This document shows, piece by piece, positions 24,502 to 37,464 of a stretch of 64,000 nucleotides of DNA. The DNA is from Voacanga thouarsii (Eukaryota; Streptophyta; Magnoliopsida; Gentianales; Apocynaceae): contig JANUWF010001190.1 of the NCBI GenBank assembly GCA_026120185.1, positions 1,302,001-1,366,000 on the forward strand, written 5' to 3'. The translations under genes and the position numbers were made by a program. The notes below the pieces were generated by a model. It was given only the letters and a program-made list of their open reading frames with translations. It did not search any database and was not told the origin of the DNA. Numbering within the stretch: position 1 is the stretch's first letter; each line of letters begins with the position of its first letter.

Positions 24502-24514
24502 GCAAGTGGGAGAC
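24502..24514 (+). other. Polypurine tract of the second Copia element
   Basis: GCAAGTGGGAGAC immediately before the TGTTGG start of the 3' LTR, the usual place and make-up of a Copia PPT. Confidence 0.8.
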
Positions 24515-25965
24515 TGTTGGGGATATGCCATAGAGTCAATTTGTACTTATACAATTGTCATTATGTTTTATATAATAATATGAGGCTTTCCTTTCCATGA
24601 ATAGTGAGTTTTGTTTTGTTGGTCATCAAGTACGTGACTTGATAGTAAAACCCTACAATGAATACAATGACTATTCTAAAACTGTCTCTCGATCGATTAT
24701 TATTATTGGAATAATAATAAATTAATATTAGTATTTTTGTGACTTGATGGCTATGTTTTATCGGCCATGGATATTTGTGATATCGAGTCAAGACATAAAT
24801 AAATGTTAGAGAACATTGTATTGGACATGACCCACTCGTGAGAGTACTTCATGGAATATGTCATAAGTACTTTCTAGCCATAATAATATTGAAAGTCCTT
24901 CGACCTAAATTCATCATAGTTTCCTACTTGATAAATTCTATATTTTGACATTGTCTAAAGTTGTCTTTAACCGGATAATAAATTAGACTACTCGTTGGAT
25001 ATAGAATAAATCAAGGAGAGGAATATGATTGATTGTGAAGGAATTTGTCCCTCTCGATTATGGGAGAGATATCCATGGACCCCTTGATAAGTTAGACTCG
25101 TTAAAAATGCATGGCCGTGCTCAAATATATCAATCTAAGATATTGATATCATTTGTTTGAACAATCTACTATGAAATCAAGAAATAATTGATTAAGCTTA
25201 ATAAGGATGACATGCTCCGTGCCTTATGCTTAATCTGGATATCGTGTGACAAAAGGACTAAATATAAAAATTATGGTTTGGTTCAAAGAGATCACCGATC
25301 TTCATTCAACCTGGATAGTTATAATGTTTTGCTAGAAACCGCTTATAACTTGTGGGCCATTTAAATATGATTTAGGCACACTGCCAGTGTTAAATGAACC
25401 TATAGGGTCACACAATAAGCGAACTTGTTAGGTTATTTTTCTGGTGTCCAGGTTCGATGAATCTGGATGATATCCAGATTATAAGAATCTGACTCGGTAA
25501 ATTAATTAGTTAAATTACCGAGATAATGGCGTAATCTTATCATATCGCTTTAATTTAATTTGAATTTAAATTAGAATATGATAAGATATTATTAGGGTTG
25601 GACTCTAAGAGGTTCGGGGGTTTTTTAAGAAAACCCTAGCCATCTTTTCAAGAGTCCAATTTTTCGGTTGAGAACATTTGTGCCATTCTCTACCAAAGAA
25701 AAAAAAAACCCTCTCAAACCCTAGGCGCTAGCACTCCCCGGGTATCGAGTGAGTTCGCGGTGTATATCCGATAGAGGACGTTCGCATACTGCAGCGTCTG
25801 GTGATTGTTCGGGTTAAACGTACAATAGCACAACCAGAATCGAAGGATTTCGATTACAGCAACCAGAGGTAATTCTTAAAGCTTAGATCTTCTTAATCGT
25901 TTACTTGGGTCCTCGGGAGGGATTCGTGGATGTTTTCCGCGTTTAGGAGTTCACGAATCCTAACA
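24515..25965 (+). repeat. 3' LTR of the second Copia element (1451 bp)
   Basis: Starts TGTTGGGGATATGCC and ends AATCCTAACA. It aligns throughout with the 5' LTR; about half of the differences in its first 600 bp fall at CTG or CAG sites. Confidence 0.95.
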
Positions 25966-25970
25966 CATGC

Positions 25971-28900
25971 AACTAGAGTGATGCTACTATTTTAAAGCTT
26001 GTTCCAACAATTGTTTCTACCTTTGCGGCTGCTAGTTGTTTTTGACTTAGACCGTGGACCTGTATCATCACAGTCTTTTTGTAAAAAATAGCCAGGAAAC
26101 CTATGTGGAAAAGAAGAAAACACAACAATATGTTGTCAATCAATTAAATTTGCAAGAATCTGGATTGACTTAGCATATGAAGGTCATAAATGAAGCGGTA
26201 TCCGTTATTCAAATTAACAGATCAAGACATAATAATAAGCTAATGAAAAGTTGGTCCCTACGTTTTCAGATTGTCAGCTTTGTGAAACTTCTATTGTACC
26301 AATTCCATGGTGTTATAATCAAACTATATACTTGTCATAAACTAAAAAGTATGAACACAATACAACCATTTGTCAATGTCTAGAGTAATTGGTATAACCA
26401 AGAGATGCCCCAACCAGAAAAGGACAGCAGACATAAAAATTGTCTCTTTACTCTTCAGGGATTACCAAACAAAGCATGATTAACATTGTTCCAGTGATAG
26501 TCCTCCTCCTATTATTCTCATATAGAAATGAATTAAACTTGTTCTTAGGCCAACTTATGAGGTAGAAGACGGATTTCTGACTTTAATATGCAGAATATCC
26601 CAGAGTTCATTCATTTTTCCTTCCTAGTGTAATTTCATTTCTCTGTCATATCAAGGTCAACAATCTGATACTTTTTTCAATTATCCAACATGTTTGAGTG
26701 CCATATATTCCCACATCTTGGTTCCAGAACACCTTGTTTATACGTACCAAGAAGATTACTGTATGCCTAGGAATTCCCGAGTGTGGTAACCAAACTGTTG
26801 TTACCAATTCCAATATTTAAGATGCTAATAGTATCGACATTGAAATAATCATGCTACTTTCTCATCACAGTCAAAAGAACAGGCAGGTTAAGTTATATTT
26901 CTACCACGGCCAAGTATTTGTTGACATGTTATTTGTTCTATCAATAATATGTTATTTTGGGAAATACCAAGAACAAAATTATCAGCAGTGCTATTTATCC
27001 AATGTAACCAACTTATATTCTTGCTATGTGGTTAGGAATTCATCCTGATAGACAAGATGATCTCAGCTCAAGACTCAGATAGATCCTTGTTCAATCACAT
27101 ATGCTAACTTCTCCAAAAAATAAATTTCAAAGACATTCCTTTTGCATCGAGACACCATTTGTCAGGTTTGTAAGTTATGCAGAAGAACATTTAACTTCAA
27201 TGAAACCTGATGCATCGAAGGGACAACTAAAAAATATCCAAGAAAACTCCATATTTCCTATTAGTGGAAGACAATTTTACTTTTCATGACTAAGGAAGAG
27301 GTACAATCCATTTTATTGTTCGGGATAAGCTTGAATATTCTAGTGTTAGCAGATTTTCTTTTTTGCTTACATAGACAAATCTACTTGATGGCACTATTAA
27401 ATAAAACATACTCGAATTGAATCACGCAATTGCTCTAGACCAAATGACTGATATTGAAAGATTCCCTCATATGAGCAAATTGCTCAGCCATTTGCATTTG
27501 AGCATACACATAGAAAGGTCCAGACCTACCTATATGCAGGGATGCATGAAGAGACGGTTCATAACCATAATGCAAAGAAACCAATTTTCAAGAAAGGATA
27601 CATCTATGGTCTCAATAAAATCACAAACAGAAGAAGAAAAAAATTCATGAAGGAAAGAAATGAACAGAAATTTTGATTTTTACCTGAGAATACAACATCC
27701 TCCTCTCAGATTAAGAATCACAACACACAAACTGAAACCTCAGCTCTTTTTTTCCAATCACATGCAGCCTCAAATATTCACAGTCAGAAATTGACAAAGC
27801 TCCAATACTTGTATATTTCTCGCAAATAAAAAGAAATTTAGAGAACAGGAAAAAAGAAAGAAGTTGAAGAAGATTTAGCACCATCAGGTATGAGACCCTC
27901 TCGAGAACAATAAAATGTCTAAAAATCTCATTATGCGAAATCCCCCAAAACACTGACTTCGGAACAAGTCCTGCACCAAAAAACCAAACACAAAAAGACT
28001 CAGAAACAAATAAAAATAGAGCAAAATTAATACAAAATCAACACAAATCAGCCATTTGAACCACTAAAAAAAGGTAAAATTTTACAAAAATGGCGTGCAC
28101 AAGTTTATGTGAATCACATGTAAAACCTCTAGGGTATCAGGTAGAGGAGAAGGTTAGTTTTTGAGCCTGAAACACATCGAAGACATGTAAAGAAGGGTCT
28201 TAATCTTCACCAGTTCAAAATCCATTTCATCTAAATAGCTAAAAAAGGCATGCAATTAGAAAATAGAAAATAAAAATCATGTGAATTCTTCCCCTTTTTC
28301 ATATAAAGAAGATCCGGGCCTCCAAAGGCTTTCACCTTTGATGGTTAGCCCATATGATAGGCAATAAATTATCAGTGAGCACCAGCCTGCATCAACGAAG
28401 AGAAAGACTCCAATTTTTTTTTTTTAAATCCCTAATTGTGAGCAGACCCAAAAAAAATTCGATGATCAACAATCTAAAAGAAACCCATAAAAAAACTATG
28501 CATGCATTGGGATTTGCATATCGGTATGAAAACAATCATCAGACTTAGTTTACAAAATTCAAACTCCTCAAAAGTAATCAACAAACCAGTAAAGAAAAAC
28601 TCATAAAAAAAATGGGTTGATCAAAGCAAGATCACGAGATCAAAAAGAGAAGAAGACTGTGATTAAGAACAAAACAGAGAGAAAAATCTCTCTTGAATGA
28701 AGAGAGAGAAATAGAAAGAGCAAGAATGGGTGAGTTTCAATGGAAAAAAACGTAACCTGTTTCCTTTTGTCAGGAGCATTATTTATGTGCAGTTTACTTT
28801 TGTCATCCATAGAGCTGTTTGAATAGGCCACATGCACTCCACCTGGCCACAAATGTACATGTGTGAGCTTTGGTATTATGCATGCACTCCACTTGGCCAC

Positions 28901-28972
28901 AAACATTTGTTTTAGTGGACCAATGAAAAGTCAACAAAACCCTTACTGACCAAAAATGAACAGTAAATTAGA
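25971..28972. other. About 3 kb without a recognised gene
   Basis: AT-rich with only short ORFs. From 27700 to 28760 the minus strand has a CT-rich, 5'-UTR-like texture and one good 5' splice site (TATTCTCAG followed by GTAAAAATC near 27680). At 28831 and 28881 a CATGCACTCCACYTGGCCAC unit is repeated. The right edge (28909-28964) resembles 48014-48071. It could be another broken captured-gene or transposon unit, but no protein match was seen. Confidence 0.4.
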
Positions 28973-29034
28973 CCCAGTTTCCTTTCCAATCAAGGATTAA
29001 TTTTCTAGACAAGTTTTAAGAAAACTGATACGCT

Positions 29035-29603
29035 TAGGGGTGGACCCAAAACTGAATCATTGAGGGGTCAATTGATACCTCTCTCATCAAATTTTTTTTA
29101 TAATTTTTTTAATATATACTATCAAATAATTTGATGAAAAATCGTCTTCCTTCTTACTTCGAAGCTTGATTTTTACCATATTCATAATTGAAAAAAATTA
29201 TTTCGTAGTAACTGTAAAAATTGAAAAAGTAAGAATAAGGGTTATTTCACGATATATATAAATTCTAAACTTTCTTATCTTCACTATCCATTGAATATAA
29301 TTCAAATATAGTAGATAACTTTTCAAAATCAAGAATTCTTACTTCATAATAAAAATAATCAAATTGCATTCTTAATTGTATTATTTCACCTTTAGTGAAA
29401 TCTCACGTTTAATAAACTTTTTTTTACTATTATATTATTTTGTAATATTTATGTGAAACTAATTTTTTTGGAGGGGCCAATTTATATTAAATTATAAATA
29501 TATATTATACACACACATACGCACGCGCGCACACGCACACACACACATATATAATTTTTTAAAAATTCTTGGCCCCACAATACAATATGTAGGTCCGCCC
29601 CTA
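29035..29603. mobile_element. hAT-type MITE (569 bp)
   Basis: Ends are TAGGGGTGGACC and, inverted, TAGGGGCGGACC, the form usual for hAT terminal repeats. Flanks are GATACGCT (29027-29034) and GATACGCC (29604-29611), an 8-bp target duplication with one mismatch. It is AT-rich, has no ORF, and carries a CA/CG-type microsatellite near 29511-29546. Confidence 0.8.
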
Positions 29604-29611
29604 GATACGCC

Positions 29612-32600
29612 TAGAGTCTTTTGATTTGCTGTTCATGGCATTGGATGGTAAGTTAGGACATTTTATAGACTTTTCATGTCAAGTATGATATTAGTTGATG
29701 AGTTGGATGTTAGAGCAGTGATTGTTAAATCTGTTTTGGTTATATTCAGTTTATTATACTGCATTTCTCTTTATCCACCTTAGTTATGGGTATAGTAGTT
29801 CTTTTTAACTATGGACTTTATTGTCCCTTTATGTAATTTATTTCGTCCCTTTCAATGAATTCTCTTACTTAGTAAAAAAAACAAAAAAACAAAAAACAAA
29901 CAGAAGGGAGCCCGCCTTTCTATTGTTGACAAAGTTTCCACAATATCTTGTGGCTGTATTATTTGACAGAGCTTCCCTTACTTTTAAGTAAAACCACTCT
30001 TTGTCAAAGGAAGGATACAAACAATTCATCCTTCAAAATTCAGAAATTCTAACATAGACATGAACTATGTGAACAATATATATTAATAAAGTATATCACA
30101 TGTAGTGTAAGTTATATAATACAATTTTCTAATATATACGATTCATAAATGCACGATCTATGTAAAAAAATTTCTGATCAATAATTTTTTACCGTTATAA
30201 CACTCTAATAATCCCATAAACAAAATGTTAGTCCAAAATTACTGACAAAAATACATAGAATAAAGATCATATCTTCCCTCCCCCCAAAAAAAAAAATTCT
30301 TTTATTCTACGATTCATTGTTTCGATTTTTTCTCCCCATTTTCTTCTTGACTTTTTCTCCTACCCTTATAAAACCGTCACGTGTTTATTTACTTCTTTTG
30401 TATTTTTTTGTTCAACAAAAGCTTTTTTTCAAGCTAAATAGACTACTTTTCCATTAATAAAAAATAATAATAATAACAGAATATTTGTAAGAGATTGAAG
30501 TATATACTCTACGAATGAGGTTGAAAGGAAGTCAAAACCCTATGCATCGCTCAACCAAAACTTTAGAGGTGTTTGTTTATTTTGAGAAAAAATATTTTAA
30601 AAAACTTTTGTCGAAAACAAGAGTGGTAAAAAAAAAAAACAAAACAAAACACAAAAGATAAGTAAGTGAACACGTGACTTGACTTCACTGCTATCATACC
30701 AACCAATATTCACTAATTGGCATAAACAAAATACTAGCACTTATAATTACATAATTGAATATACATCGATTAAAGGACATGAAAAAGGTCAAGAATATGT
30801 AGATGTGTGTTGGAAAAGGTTTGACATGCCATTCATGCAACGTAAGGGTGTGCATCATGACTGAAGAATGAAAACAGACCAAGGAAATACCCCTAATGAT
30901 TTGTATGTGAATGCACGAGTTGCAGTGTTTAATGACTTTGAGCGTTTGAAATATCAATCTTAAATTTAAATTGTCAAAAAAATTAAAGATATATAAAAGC
31001 TAATATTTTATGTTAAATTTTTATTATATGCATACAAAATAATATTAGTTAATTAATTAATATGAATATATATATATATATAATTAAATATATTTATGAG
31101 CTTTTGAAATGAATATTTAAGAATTCAAATTTAATAATATTTAAATTTGAATTTGAATCCAAAAATATGTAATTTGAATCAAATTATTATCAAGCTGAAT
31201 TGGAATAATTCGATAAATTCTAGCTTCGAATAAGCTTTAAGAGAAACCAAATATATAACCATGTATGGAGCTTTATGAAGGGCCATCATTTGTCTCCCAA
31301 AACATGTGCGCATAAAACTCTAACTTCTAAGGCTTTCCTCACAAGTAATTTAAAAAAAAGAAAAGAAAAGCTTTTTCTCACAAGTCAAAACAATTGAATA
31401 TTAAAAAAAAATCACAGATTAAATTAAAATGCGTTGCCAAAGCTCATAATATGAAAGTGAGGCAAGTGGTATATGGAGTGAGTACTTTATTGTTATTTTC
31501 CATGTATCAATTGGCTTCTCACTTGTTTTTATAAAGAATTTCCTCATTCAAATATATCAACCATCCTTGATAACGTCATAAACCTTAAAAAGATAATAAT
31601 AATAAGAATTGGAAAGATTTGTTGGCATTGTGAAAATAATAAAACAAAATAAAATGACATTACTTGAAAAAAAAAACACCTATCAATCTCGAAATAAAAT
31701 AATATTAAGAAAAAAGACTTTTAAAAAATCAAAAATTAATTGTATTATTCTATAATTTCATTCTTTATTTGTCAAAACATATCGAATAAAGAATAAAGAC
31801 GAAAATAAAAAAATAATTTTAAAATGTGCAAATAAAATAAAATTTGGATAGCAAATGTAGAATTCCATGAAAATGTCGGATGCCCATGGGGATGGCCAAA
31901 AATAAATTAATAAATAAAGGGATAGGGGATCGTCGTTTGGTGTCAGTTCAAGCAAAAGCTTATAGAGACCTTCATTGCACTGGAAAGTCTAAAACCACAG
32001 TTTCTCCTCTCTTCAAACCCTGAACCAAGCCTCGTTGCGGCTGCCGGTGCTCGCAACTGTCTCCGGCGTTGCACATCCAGGGTGTACTTGAAAAAGACCA
32101 TTTTGTGAAAGATCCTTGCATAGTTGGCGCAAAAGAAGTTAAAAAAGGTTAATTCTCCATGTGATTGGGTTTATCTACCCCGATTTTGTTACCTGTTAGG
32201 GAGACCCTCAAGAGATCTCCAGTGGATTTTCTGGTGTGGGATAGGCGGCAAGATGGTCAAGGGAGGAAATTTAAAAAACGTTCCCAAATAGACATCCTAT
32301 CATAGAAATTTAAACAATAAAAAGAGGAAAAAGCTTTCCCTTTCATTTTCACCTGCATATTTCGAGCAAGCCAAGAATATTCAATATCTTGCCTAAACGC
32401 TTTGTATTTGAGTCACCAACGAGATAGGTCAGGCTTATCCTCCAAAATCTGTGAAACAGAATCCAACATTAAGATCCCCAAATGTTTCATTCTGCATGTC
32501 CTATATCCTCCATCCCCCCAAAAAGGACACAATGATGGAATAAATAGAAAAGGAACTAAATTTGGCTAGCCTCTGCAGGATAGAGTCAACCAGGTGAAAG

Positions 32601-33266
32601 AACGACCAAAACCATTTATTTATACACACATCATCCCAAACTAAGTCTTGAATTAATGAGATATGATAAGTTTTGTCCCCAGTTTATCCTTTTCCTTTAT
32701 CAACCTATCTGTATTTGATCAATGTATTTGGAATATTTTTCCCATAGTAAAGGTATACAAATACTAGCAAACATAGATGCACATTGCCATTGTCATGTAC
32801 CCTTACCAAAAAGAATAACTTGATCTATAGGCAAAGTAGTTACACAAGGTATTTGTTTATCAATGTATATAGCGCAATACATGTATATACACAAATTTCA
32901 CACATGCATATAGTACCTTTAAATAGAAAAATTTTGCAGGCCTTGGCAGCATATAGTTTCATGTCCTATTTATTCAAGTTCAATTTTTCTTATACTAGCA
33001 GTCTACGTTAACATTTATCAAACCAAACAAGCAAAAGAGATGAAAACAGCATTTAAAGAATATCTGTGACAAACAGATGGAACATTAGGATTATGCTAAA
33101 CTCAGGAACTGAGGCATGAAGACTTCAACGAATTTTCAGGTGCAGAATGTAAAGGGTTCGACGGGTGAGTTAAGACAACGCATCTTTCACAAGCAGCAAG
33201 GGAAAGTAAAAAGGAGCACAGATTTTGAACAAAAGTAGTAGCAATAAAGGCAGCTCCTTGGCTCAC
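29612..33266. other. AT-rich intergenic stretch, no gene recognised
   Basis: Long A and T runs and short ORFs without family resemblance. A GC-richer patch at 31990-32240 could be the remains of an exon or UTR. The minus-strand reading at about 32300-32700 is partly open but matches nothing I know. Confidence 0.4.
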
Positions 33267-33440
33267 CGTTACAGATGAAATGAAAGGCATCCACTGAGGA
33301 ATTGCTTCACGATCAGAATAACAAGTATAAGCCACTGAAGTGGGCACGTCTATTTGCATCTTAACTCTGCATTGTTCCAGTATTTCCAAGTTAAAATAGC
33401 GGTAGAGGTTTGTTGCTGCTTCAGTTAGCAGACTAAAATC
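33267..33440 (-). pseudogene. SRPBCC (polyketide cyclase-like) plastid protein, exon 2
   Basis: The minus strand reads NLYRYFNLEILEQCRVKMQI, then DVPTSVAYTCYSDREAIPQW and MPFISSV. This is the conserved start of the START-like domain in plant polyketide cyclase/dehydrase superfamily proteins (Arabidopsis At1g02470 type). A good 3' splice site precedes it (TTTTCCAG or ATTTTAG, about 33440-33433), and the 5' splice site GTGAGC follows at 33266-33261. The later exons (rest of the SRPBCC fold) were not found to the left, so the gene is truncated. A likely exon 1 lies at 38764-38627, beyond the Copia element. Confidence 0.75.
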
Positions 33441-33586
33441 TGGAAAATCAAGTCAATTTAAGGGGTAATGAAGGCTTGGTAGATAAAATATCCTGGTGCA
33501 TAAGCAAGTCCAGTTCACAGATAAGTACTAGTGTAATACAGTCACGGCCTGAATTGTATGAACTCTGGGACGCCCTATATGATAGA

Positions 33587-33821
33587 TGAAAAGAATAAGT
33601 GAAAACTCTTTTTTCTTATGTTATTGATAGCAATAAAAGAAACATATATATATACACTACAATGACTAAAATAGCTCCTAAAACAAAGCATATAACGGTT
33701 AATTCCTATTTAGAATCCTATACAAATAGAAACAAATAAATATAGATTTGACAAATGTTGATTGTCCTAATTAGAGGAATATCCTGATTTGATGTAATGG
33801 TTGATTTTACTTTCCTTAACA
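33587..33821 (-). repeat. 3' LTR of the third Copia element (235 bp)
   Basis: Plus-strand ends TGAAAAGAATAAG and TTTCCTTAACA, next to the polypurine tract CTCCCCCTCAAG. Matches 38243-38475. Confidence 0.9.
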
Positions 33822-33839
33822 CTCCCCCTCAAGTTTGGA

Positions 33840-36800
33840 ATGAATATTGATTATTCCTAACTTGCGCAGTAGAGTCGAGAATTGCAAGGAACTCAAAGGT
33901 TTTGTGAAAATGTCTGCTGGCTGATTTGATGTGTTCACGTGAGTCATCTTGATCATCCCTTCTTGAACTTTCTCTTGCACAAGATGACAATCTATTTCTA
34001 TATACTTTGTACGTTCATGATAAACAGCGCCACTTGGTTATCATAGTATAAATTGATAGGTGGTGGATGCTTGATACCCAAGTCTTGTAAAATACCTTTC
34101 AGCCATGTGATCTCACAACAAGTTGCAGCCATGGATCAGTATTCATCTTCTGCACTTGACCTTGATATAGTCGTTTGCTTTTTGGTCTTCCAAGAAACTA
34201 GTGAGCTCCCAAGAAATATGCAATATCTAGTAACTAATCGTCGTGTGTCACGACATCTAGCCCAATCCGCATCACAGAAAATATTTAACTGAATTGAATT
34301 TTCTGCAGAAAAAAATATTCCTTGTCCAGGTGTTTGTTTCACATGCCGTAAAACACGATAAGCTACTTCTAAATGTGGCACTCTTGGTTTGTCCATAAAT
34401 TGACTTAAAATATGGACTGCATATGCCAAGTCTGGTCTTGTTATAGTCAAATAAATCAACCGACCAACAAGCCTCCGATATGAAGATGGATTATCAATAT
34501 ATTCTCCTTCAAAATTACTGAGTGATAGGTTCTGTTCCATAGGGGAAGAAGCTGGTTTTGCACCAAGATATCCTGCATCTTCAAGAATTTCGAAAGCATA
34601 CTTCCGTTGTGAAAGAGCAATACATTTGTTGGATCGCTCAACCTCTATACCTAGGAAATACTTTAATTCTCCTAGATCTTTCAGTTTGAACTGATTCTTC
34701 AAAAATGATTTGGTGTCTTCGATATCTTGTAGATTGTTTCCTGTTAGGATAACATCATCTACGTAAATAAGGAGACAAGTAAATTTACCATGCTGGGATC
34801 GGACGATTAAAGAATAGTCAGCCTTGGATTGTTTGAAGTTAGCTTTCTTGAGGGCATTAGAAAGTTTAATGAGCCACTACAGCGAAGCTTGTTTGAGGCC
34901 GTATAAAGACTTGTGGAGTTTGCAAACTCGTGTCTCCCCTTTTCGTTCGAAACCAGGTGGTAAGGACATGTAAACATCTTCATCAAGATCTCCATGTAAG
35001 AATGTGTTATTAACATCAAGTTGGTGAAGGTACCATTTTTGAGTTGAAGCCACGGCAAGAAGAAGGCGAACTGTAACAAGTTTTGCAACAGGAGCAAAAG
35101 TCTCATGGTAGTCAAGTCCTTCAACTTGATTGTAGCCTTTTGTGACCAACCGGGCTGTATAGCGTTCCACTGTACCATCAGATCGAAATTTGATCTTATA
35201 TACCCATTTGCACCCAATTGGCTGCTTGTCAGGAGGCAATGATTGTAAAGACCATGTACCATTTTCTTTAAGTGCATTAAGCTCTTGCTGCATAGCAAGA
35301 CGCCATTTTGGATCACAAACTGCTTCTGCAAATGAGGATGGTTCCTTTCAATTGAAAGAGAAGTGGTGAAAGCCTTGTGTTTGGAAGATAATCTATCATA
35401 TGAAAGAAAAGTAGATAAAGGATAGGTGATACCTACTGCAGTAACCAAAGCCGAGTTAGACGTCGAGATGTTCCGTAAAGGAAGAGAAATACCAACTTCA
35501 TAATCATGGAGGTGTTTGGGTGGTTTTGTAGTACGAGTTAATTGTGGTGGAGTGGTTTGTGGAACTGAAGGCAACAGTGAAGTAGATTGATCAATTAATG
35601 GAGAAGAAGTTGTGGCTAAAGGGTTGTTTTGAAGAGTGGTTTCTGTGTTGGCAAGTGAATTATCTCATTCAGAAGGGCTATCAGGTAAGAATGTTTCTAG
35701 AGTGGGACTGTCATAATCATATATTGGTGAAGGATGAGGAATAAGAGGTGAACTTGTAGCGGAAGATGAAAAAGGAAAAATTTCTTCGAAGAAAATGACA
35801 TCACGTGAAGTGAAAATTTTACCTGTTAAGAGATCATAAACCCTGTACCCTTTTTGATTGTATGGATAACCCAAGAAAATACATTGTGTGGCTCTAGCAT
35901 CAAACTTTGTAGGACGATGGTGATAAGTTGAGACAAAGCACAGGCACCCAAACACATGTAGATGGTCATATGTAGGCTGTTTATGGAAGAGTACTTCAAA
36001 AGGTGATTTCCCTTGAAGAAGAGGTGTGGGTATGCGGTTGATGAGGTATGTAGCTGTCAAGATTGCATCCCCCCAAAATTTCTTAGGAAGATTAGCTTGG
36101 AATAATAATGCTCGGGCTACATTGAGAAGATGCCGATGTTTTCTTTCGGCTACTCCATTTTGCTGAGAAGTGGAAACACAACTAGTTTGATGAATGATAC
36201 CTTTGTCCAAATATAGATTTTTCAAAGTGAATTCAGGTCCATTATCACTGCGAAGAATTTTGATTTTCAAGGAAAATTGTGTTTCAACAAGGTTAATGAA
36301 TGCAGTAATATATGTTTGTGCATTTGATTTATGAGACATCAAATAAGTCCGTGTACAACGGGTATAATCATTAACAATCGTAAGAAAATATTGTGCCCTT
36401 GTGATAGAAGGAACATGATATCCTTCCCAAATATCAACATGTATTAATTCAAAAGGTGCTTTAGTGCGAATAGAGCTTAATGGAAATGAACAACGAGTCT
36501 GTTTAGCTAATGGGCAAATTAAACAATAAAAAATATCACAATATTGAATGTTCATAACTGAATAAGAGAGTAAATGAAAAATCTTATTGGATAGGTGACC
36601 AAGGCGTTGATGCTAAAGTTTTGGAGAAGAAGAGATAAGTGCAATGGCTACATTACAGCTGGTTCTTTGTGAAGTATCAAGGTAGTAAAGTCCTCCTCGC
36701 TCAGTTCCCATCCCAATCATCTTCCCCGAATGTTGGTCTTGTAGCATACAAGTATGATCAGTGAATGTAGCAGCATAATTGGATTTATAAAGGAGTTTGC

Positions 36801-37452
36801 TAATTGAAATCAGATTTAGTTTAAAACATGGGTCACATAGCACATCATGTAAAACAAAATTGGCAAAATGAATGCTGCCTATGTGCGTTACAGCAGCGAT
36901 GGCTCCATTTGGTAAAGACACAGTTCGATTGATCACACGACGATTGGTGGTTAACATATCAATTGAGTATACCATGTGATCTGTGGCTCCTATGTCAAGT
37001 ATCCAACACATTTCTTTGTCAATAACAGATGCACAAAAGATTGTACCTGAGACATCACTCATGGCTGATGTGCTACCAACATGATTGGCCATGGAATTTG
37101 ACTTATTTCCATTAAGTAATGTTATCAGACTTTGGTAATGTTCAGCAGTGAGAATATATTGATTACTGGCTACAGGTGTGGCTGTGTTTGCATGGTTGGC
37201 TTTGGAGGGAACATTCTTGTGTTCTCGTTGATCATGTTTATTACCTGTGGAATTCTTTTGTAACTTTCTACAAATATCAATGGTGTGACCTTGCCAGCCG
37301 TAATAATCACATTTGAGATGTGACCAACACGTCTTTGAGGTGTGACCAATTTTGTTGCAAGTTCCGCATTTTAAATGAGGATTTTTTACATTGGAATTTC
37401 TTTTCGAATTTCTGGAATTATTCTTCATAGCAAAAGTTGAAGCTTCAACCAT
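33840..37452 (-). pseudogene. Copia pol of the third element
   Basis: Minus-strand order: second zinc-knuckle pair (CGTCNKIGHTSKTC) and protease with DIGATDHM instead of DSGATDH (37452-36613); then a stop where Trp of LWHQRLGH is expected; integrase 36555-35665 (HVDIWEGY, RSDNGPEF, NGVAERKHR); linker 35574-35300; reverse transcriptase 35293-34136 ([24 protein letters not shown] near 34766); RNase H with SSAEDEY where SSAEAEY is usual, continuing in other frames to about 33840 (ADIFTKPL). One frameshift lies near 35300. The protease active-site Ser to Ile change is a further sign of decay. Confidence 0.9.
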
Positions 37453-37464
37453 AGGTGTGCCTCT

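Larger units (their letters stand above)
17653..25965 (+). mobile_element. Full-length Copia LTR retrotransposon, 8.3 kb, nearly intact structure
   Basis: Two 1451-bp LTRs (17653-19103 and 24515-25965) with TGTT...AACA ends flank gag-pol. The target duplication CATGC lies at 17648-17652 and 25966-25970. A Met-tRNA primer-binding site follows the 5' LTR and a short polypurine tract precedes the 3' LTR. The LTRs differ at a few percent of sites by eye, so insertion is fairly recent. The gag type (long, Lys-rich tail, one CCHC knuckle) and LTR length fit the Tork/TAR/Angela branch, but that is tentative. It inserted downstream of cluster A. Confidence 0.95.

Noticed and set aside
32270..32700. 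Possible LINE reverse-transcriptase remnant on the minus strand
   Set aside because: The reading is partly open but lacks any RT motif.
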